Shown here: positions 6,480 to 8,842 of the stretch, one piece after another
Numbering within the stretch: the first letter of the stretch is position 1
Layout of the letters: each line of letters begins with the position of its first letter
Source of the DNA: Pseudomonadota bacterium
GTDB lineage: Bacteria; Pseudomonadota; Gammaproteobacteria; Steroidobacterales; Steroidobacteraceae
Reading direction: 5' to 3'
Length of the DNA stretch: 8,842 nucleotides
NCBI GenBank assembly: GCA_021850555.1
Contig: JAJZLX010000015.1
Span: 1-8,842, forward strand
Program-made: the position numbers and the translations under genes
The notes under the pieces: generated by a model
What the model saw: the letters and a program-made list of their open reading frames with translations, nothing else
The model's database searches: none
What the model was told of the DNA's origin: nothing

Positions 6480-7790
6480 ATGCTGCCGGCAATGGATCAG
6501 CCTAGGGGCGGCGGCGACACGCGCCAGGAATTTTTGGCGCGATATCTGGTGGAAACCTATCTGCCGCTGGAGAAGGTCGCTGAGATCATCGCCGGCGAAC
6601 AGTCCAGTGGCACCTTCATTGCCGTTCCGGGCGAGACGCAGGCACTGAAGGCGCGTTCGCGTGCCCGCGTCATCTCCGTGCAGGCACTGGAGGATGTTGC
6701 CACACCGAGCTTCGACAGCGCCTTTGCGCGCCGCAAGGGGGCAACCGGGCCGTATCATCGCGGCCTGATCGAGATCGGTTTCCCGGTCCAAAATGTCGGA
6801 CCGAACCTGCCGACTCTGCTGGCAACAATTGCCGGTAACCTGTTCGAGCTCGGCGAGGTCACCGGACTGCGCGTGCTCGATCTCGATCTGCCGGCAGAGT
6901 ACGCGGCGCAGTTTCCCTGTCCCCGCTTCGGCGTCGCCGGCACGCGCGAGGTTACTGGCGTACACGGTCGTCCGCTGATCGGCACCATCATCAAGCCGAG
7001 CATCGGCCTCTCGCCACAGGAAACCGCCGAGCTGGTCGATCGGCTCTGTGCCGCCGACATCGACTTCATCAAGGACGATGAGGTCATGGGCGACCCGCCC
7101 TATGCGCCACTCGCCGAGCGGGTGCGCGCGGTGATGCCGGTCATTAACCGCCATGCCGACCGCACCGGCCGCAAGGTAATGATGGCATTCAACATATCCG
7201 GTGATGGCGAGGCGATGCTGCGGCACCACGACATGGTCGTGCAAGAAGGCGCCACCTGCGTGATGGTCAGCGTGAACTGGACCGGCCCGGCTGCCGTGAC
7301 CCGCCTGTGCCGGCATGCCAAGGTGCCGATCCATGGCCACCGCAACGGCTTCGGCATGTTCAACCGTGCATCGATGCTCGGCCTGGATTACACCGTCTAT
7401 CAGAAAATCTGGCGGCTGGCTGGCGTGGACCAGTTGCACGTCAATGGCCTGCGCAGCAAGTTCTGGGAACCGGACGCGAGCGTGATCGAATCCGCCCGTG
7501 CCTGTCTGGCGCCGTTCGCGGACACGGCGCCGATCATGCCGGTGTTCTCCTCGGGCCAGTCGGCGGAACAGGCGCCTGATACCTGGGCCGCCCTCGGCAG
7601 CCTCGACCTGATGTATCTTGCCGGCGGCGGCATCATCGCCCATCCCGACGGGCCGGGAGCGGGCGTGCGCAGTTTGCGCGAGGCTTGGGAAGCAGCGGTG
7701 GCCGGTATCCCGCTCGACCGCTACGCGGCGGACCGGCCGGCGCTGAGGGCGGCCCTGCGGCAATTCGCCCGGCCGGGAGCGGAGACGTGA
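6480..7790 (+). CDS. oiaX: RuBisCO-like protein, probable 3-oxo-isoapionate-4-phosphate transcarboxylase/hydrolase
   Basis: A 436-residue member of the RuBisCO large-subunit superfamily, shorter than true RuBisCO (about 470). Aligned by eye to the spinach enzyme, it keeps E40 and T45 (E60, T65), N120 (N123), K172 in GTIIKPS (K175), the carbamate/metal triad K198-D200-E201 in IKDDE (K201, D203, E204), H287-R288 in GHRNG (H294, R295), H320 (H327), K327 (K334), S358 (S379) and the phosphate-binding AGGG. It differs at S174 (K177), F46 (W66) and F291 (H298), so it should not fix CO2. The next gene is a DUF1537 kinase. That pairing is known from apionate catabolism, where OiaX turns 3-oxo-isoapionate-4-phosphate into 3-phosphoglycerate and glycolate; the symbol is assigned on that basis. 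It could instead act on a related phosphorylated oxo-acid. The start lies one base after the SDR stop, with CAGGG upstream. Confidence 0.85.
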   Translation: MLPAMDQPRGGGDTRQEFLARYLVETYLPLEKVAEIIAGEQSSGTFIAVPGETQALKARSRARVISVQALEDVATPSFDSAFARRKGATGPYHRGLIEIGFPVQNVGPNLPTLLATIAGNLFELGEVTGLRVLDLDLPAEYAAQFPCPRFGVAGTREVTGVHGRPLIGTIIKPSIGLSPQETAELVDRLCAADIDFIKDDEVMGDPPYAPLAERVRAVMPVINRHADRTGRKVMMAFNISGDGEAMLRHHDMVVQEGATCVMVSVNWTGPAAVTRLCRHAKVPIHGHRNGFGMFNRASMLGLDYTVYQKIWRLAGVDQLHVNGLRSKFWEPDASVIESARACLAPFADTAPIMPVFSSGQSAEQAPDTWAALGSLDLMYLAGGGIIAHPDGPGAGVRSLREAWEAAVAGIPLDRYAADRPALRAALRQFARPGAET

Positions 7791-8842
7791 CGGAAGCCGC
7801 GCCGCGGATCGCCTTCTACGGCGACGACTTCACCGGCTCAACCGATGCCATGGAGTGCCTCACGGCCGCCGGGATGCGCACCATCCTGTTCGTCGATATG
7901 CCTTCGGCCGAGACGCTGACGCGGTTCGGCAACCTGGATGCCGTTGGCCTCGCCGGCAACAGCCGCACCTTCACGCCGGAGGAGATGGACACAGCCATGC
8001 CGCCAGTGTTCGCCGCGCTGGCCGGCACCGGCGCGCCGATTCTTCACTACAAGACCTGCTCAACCTTCGACTCCTCTCCCGGCATCGGCAGCATAGGCCG
8101 AGTGATGGACCTCGCCCGCACATCATTGGGCGCCAACCCAATCCCAGTCGTCGCCGGCGCGCCGAAGCTTGGTCGGTACAGCGCCTTCGGTACGCTGTTC
8201 GCGCGGCACAACGTGGATGGCGTGATCCACCGCCTCGACCGGCACCCGACGATGAGCGTGCATCCGGTCACGCCGATGCACGAGGCCGATTTGCGCCGGC
8301 ATTTCGCCGCCCAGACCGACCAGCGCATGGCCCTGCTCTCCGCCGTGCAGATCGCCGCCTCCGCCACCAACGCGCAGCAGGGCTGGGAGGCGGCGATGGC
8401 CGAGGCGCCGGATGCGGTGCTGATCGACCTGTTCACCGAGGCCGACGAGGCGCCGATTGGGGCCCTGCTGGACACGCTCGCACGGGCGCGCGGACAGATG
8501 TTTGTGGTCGGCTCTTCCGGCGTCGAGTACGCGCTGGCTGCCGCATGGCGCCAGGCTGGCACGGTGCCGGCGGAGCCGCCCGCCATGACGGCGGGGCCAG
8601 TCGATCGCCTGCTAGTCATTTCCGGAAGTTGCTCCCCGGCTACTGGCGCGCAGATTGCGACAGCCTTGCAAGCTGGATTTATCGGCATCGCCGTAGATCC
8701 GGTGGCGCTGACCCGCGAACCGCCGGACGGGCCGCATGCCGCCGACCTGATCAGCCGCGTAAAGACGGCCGCGGCGGCCGGGCGGAGCATCCTGCTGCAC
8801 AGTTCCACCGGTCCTGGCGACCCACGCGAGAGCCAGCTCGTC
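7787..8842 (+). CDS. oiaK: DUF1537 four-carbon-acid-type sugar kinase, probable 3-oxo-isoapionate kinase (C-terminus cut off)
   Basis: This frame is open from GTG 7787 to the window edge: 352 codons with no stop, lacking roughly the last 70-100 residues of a family protein. The N-terminal domain opens RIAFYGDDFTGSTDAMECL (7-25), with the Asp-Asp-Phe-Thr-Gly-Ser substrate motif, then AGNSRT (56-61) and HYKTCSTFDSSPGIGSIG (87-104). The C-terminal nucleotide-binding domain begins at about 273 with RLLVISGSCSPATGAQI. The family phosphorylates sugar acids such as threonate, erythronate and 3-oxo-isoapionate. The CSTFDSSPxIGSIG form and the neighbouring RuBisCO-like gene point to the OiaK type, which would make that protein's substrate. 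The GTG overlaps the preceding stop (GTGA, 7787-7790) and GGGAG (7775-7779) is well placed, so coupling is strong. The product is cytoplasmic. Confidence 0.88.
   Translation, partial: MTEAAPRIAFYGDDFTGSTDAMECLTAAGMRTILFVDMPSAETLTRFGNLDAVGLAGNSRTFTPEEMDTAMPPVFAALAGTGAPILHYKTCSTFDSSPGIGSIGRVMDLARTSLGANPIPVVAGAPKLGRYSAFGTLFARHNVDGVIHRLDRHPTMSVHPVTPMHEADLRRHFAAQTDQRMALLSAVQIAASATNAQQGWEAAMAEAPDAVLIDLFTEADEAPIGALLDTLARARGQMFVVGSSGVEYALAAAWRQAGTVPAEPPAMTAGPVDRLLVISGSCSPATGAQIATALQAGFIGIAVDPVALTREPPDGPHAADLISRVKTAAAAGRSILLHSSTGPGDPRESQLV

Noticed and set aside
6426..7763. 445-codon open frame on the minus strand
   Set aside because: It lies wholly antisense to the RuBisCO-like gene, whose catalytic residues are all in place. 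The antisense translation has no recognisable motif and is the usual high-GC shadow.
6480..7790. True CO2-fixing RuBisCO large subunit
   Set aside because: K177 is replaced by serine, W66 and H298 equivalents differ, the protein is short, and there is no small subunit or phosphoribulokinase nearby; the partner is a DUF1537 kinase.
8047..8808. 253-codon open frame on the minus strand
   Set aside because: It is antisense to the kinase, whose plus-strand translation shows clear DUF1537 motifs and runs uninterrupted to the window edge.

Overview
The window is high-GC bacterial DNA with tightly packed genes, all on the plus strand apart from a fragment at the left edge. It looks proteobacterial, most likely alphaproteobacterial. 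That guess rests on the FCD-type GntR regulator, the XylFGH-type transporter, the gene families and the kind of IS3-family element at the left end; there is no rRNA or other marker to fix the taxon.

Layout. Bases 1-154 are the end of an insertion sequence: the first 27 codons of a minus-strand IS3-type OrfA and a terminal end that stops near base 154. A short non-coding stretch (155-283) follows. It carries a perfect -35 hexamer (199-204) overlapped by a 10-bp perfect palindrome, with a second small inverted repeat just upstream. Then comes one long co-directional run: GntR/FCD regulator (284-1027), periplasmic sugar-binding protein (1058-2101), double-domain ABC ATPase (2129-3664), permease (3661-4857), cyclase-family metallohydrolase (4885-5631), short-chain dehydrogenase (5633-6478), RuBisCO-like protein (6480-7790) and a DUF1537-type sugar-acid kinase (7787 to beyond the right edge). 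Gaps are 30 bp or less, and most of the enzyme genes overlap or are one base apart, so this is almost certainly one operon or two closely linked ones.

How it may work. The ABC system (binding protein, ATPase, permease) resembles the xylose/ribose class and should import a pentose-like sugar or sugar acid. A DUF1537 kinase next to a RuBisCO-like protein is the signature of the 3-oxo-isoapionate branch of D-apiose/D-apionate catabolism: OiaK phosphorylates 3-oxo-isoapionate, and the RuBisCO-like OiaX converts the 4-phosphate to 3-phosphoglycerate and glycolate. Here the upstream enzymes are an SDR and a cyclase-family hydrolase, not the enzymes I associate with the described pathway. The cluster may therefore be a variant route that makes the oxo-acid from apiose, apionate or a related branched sugar. 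That assignment is inference from families and gene order. The GntR protein is the likely local, ligand-responsive regulator.

No rRNA, tRNA, CRISPR array, riboswitch or replication origin was seen.
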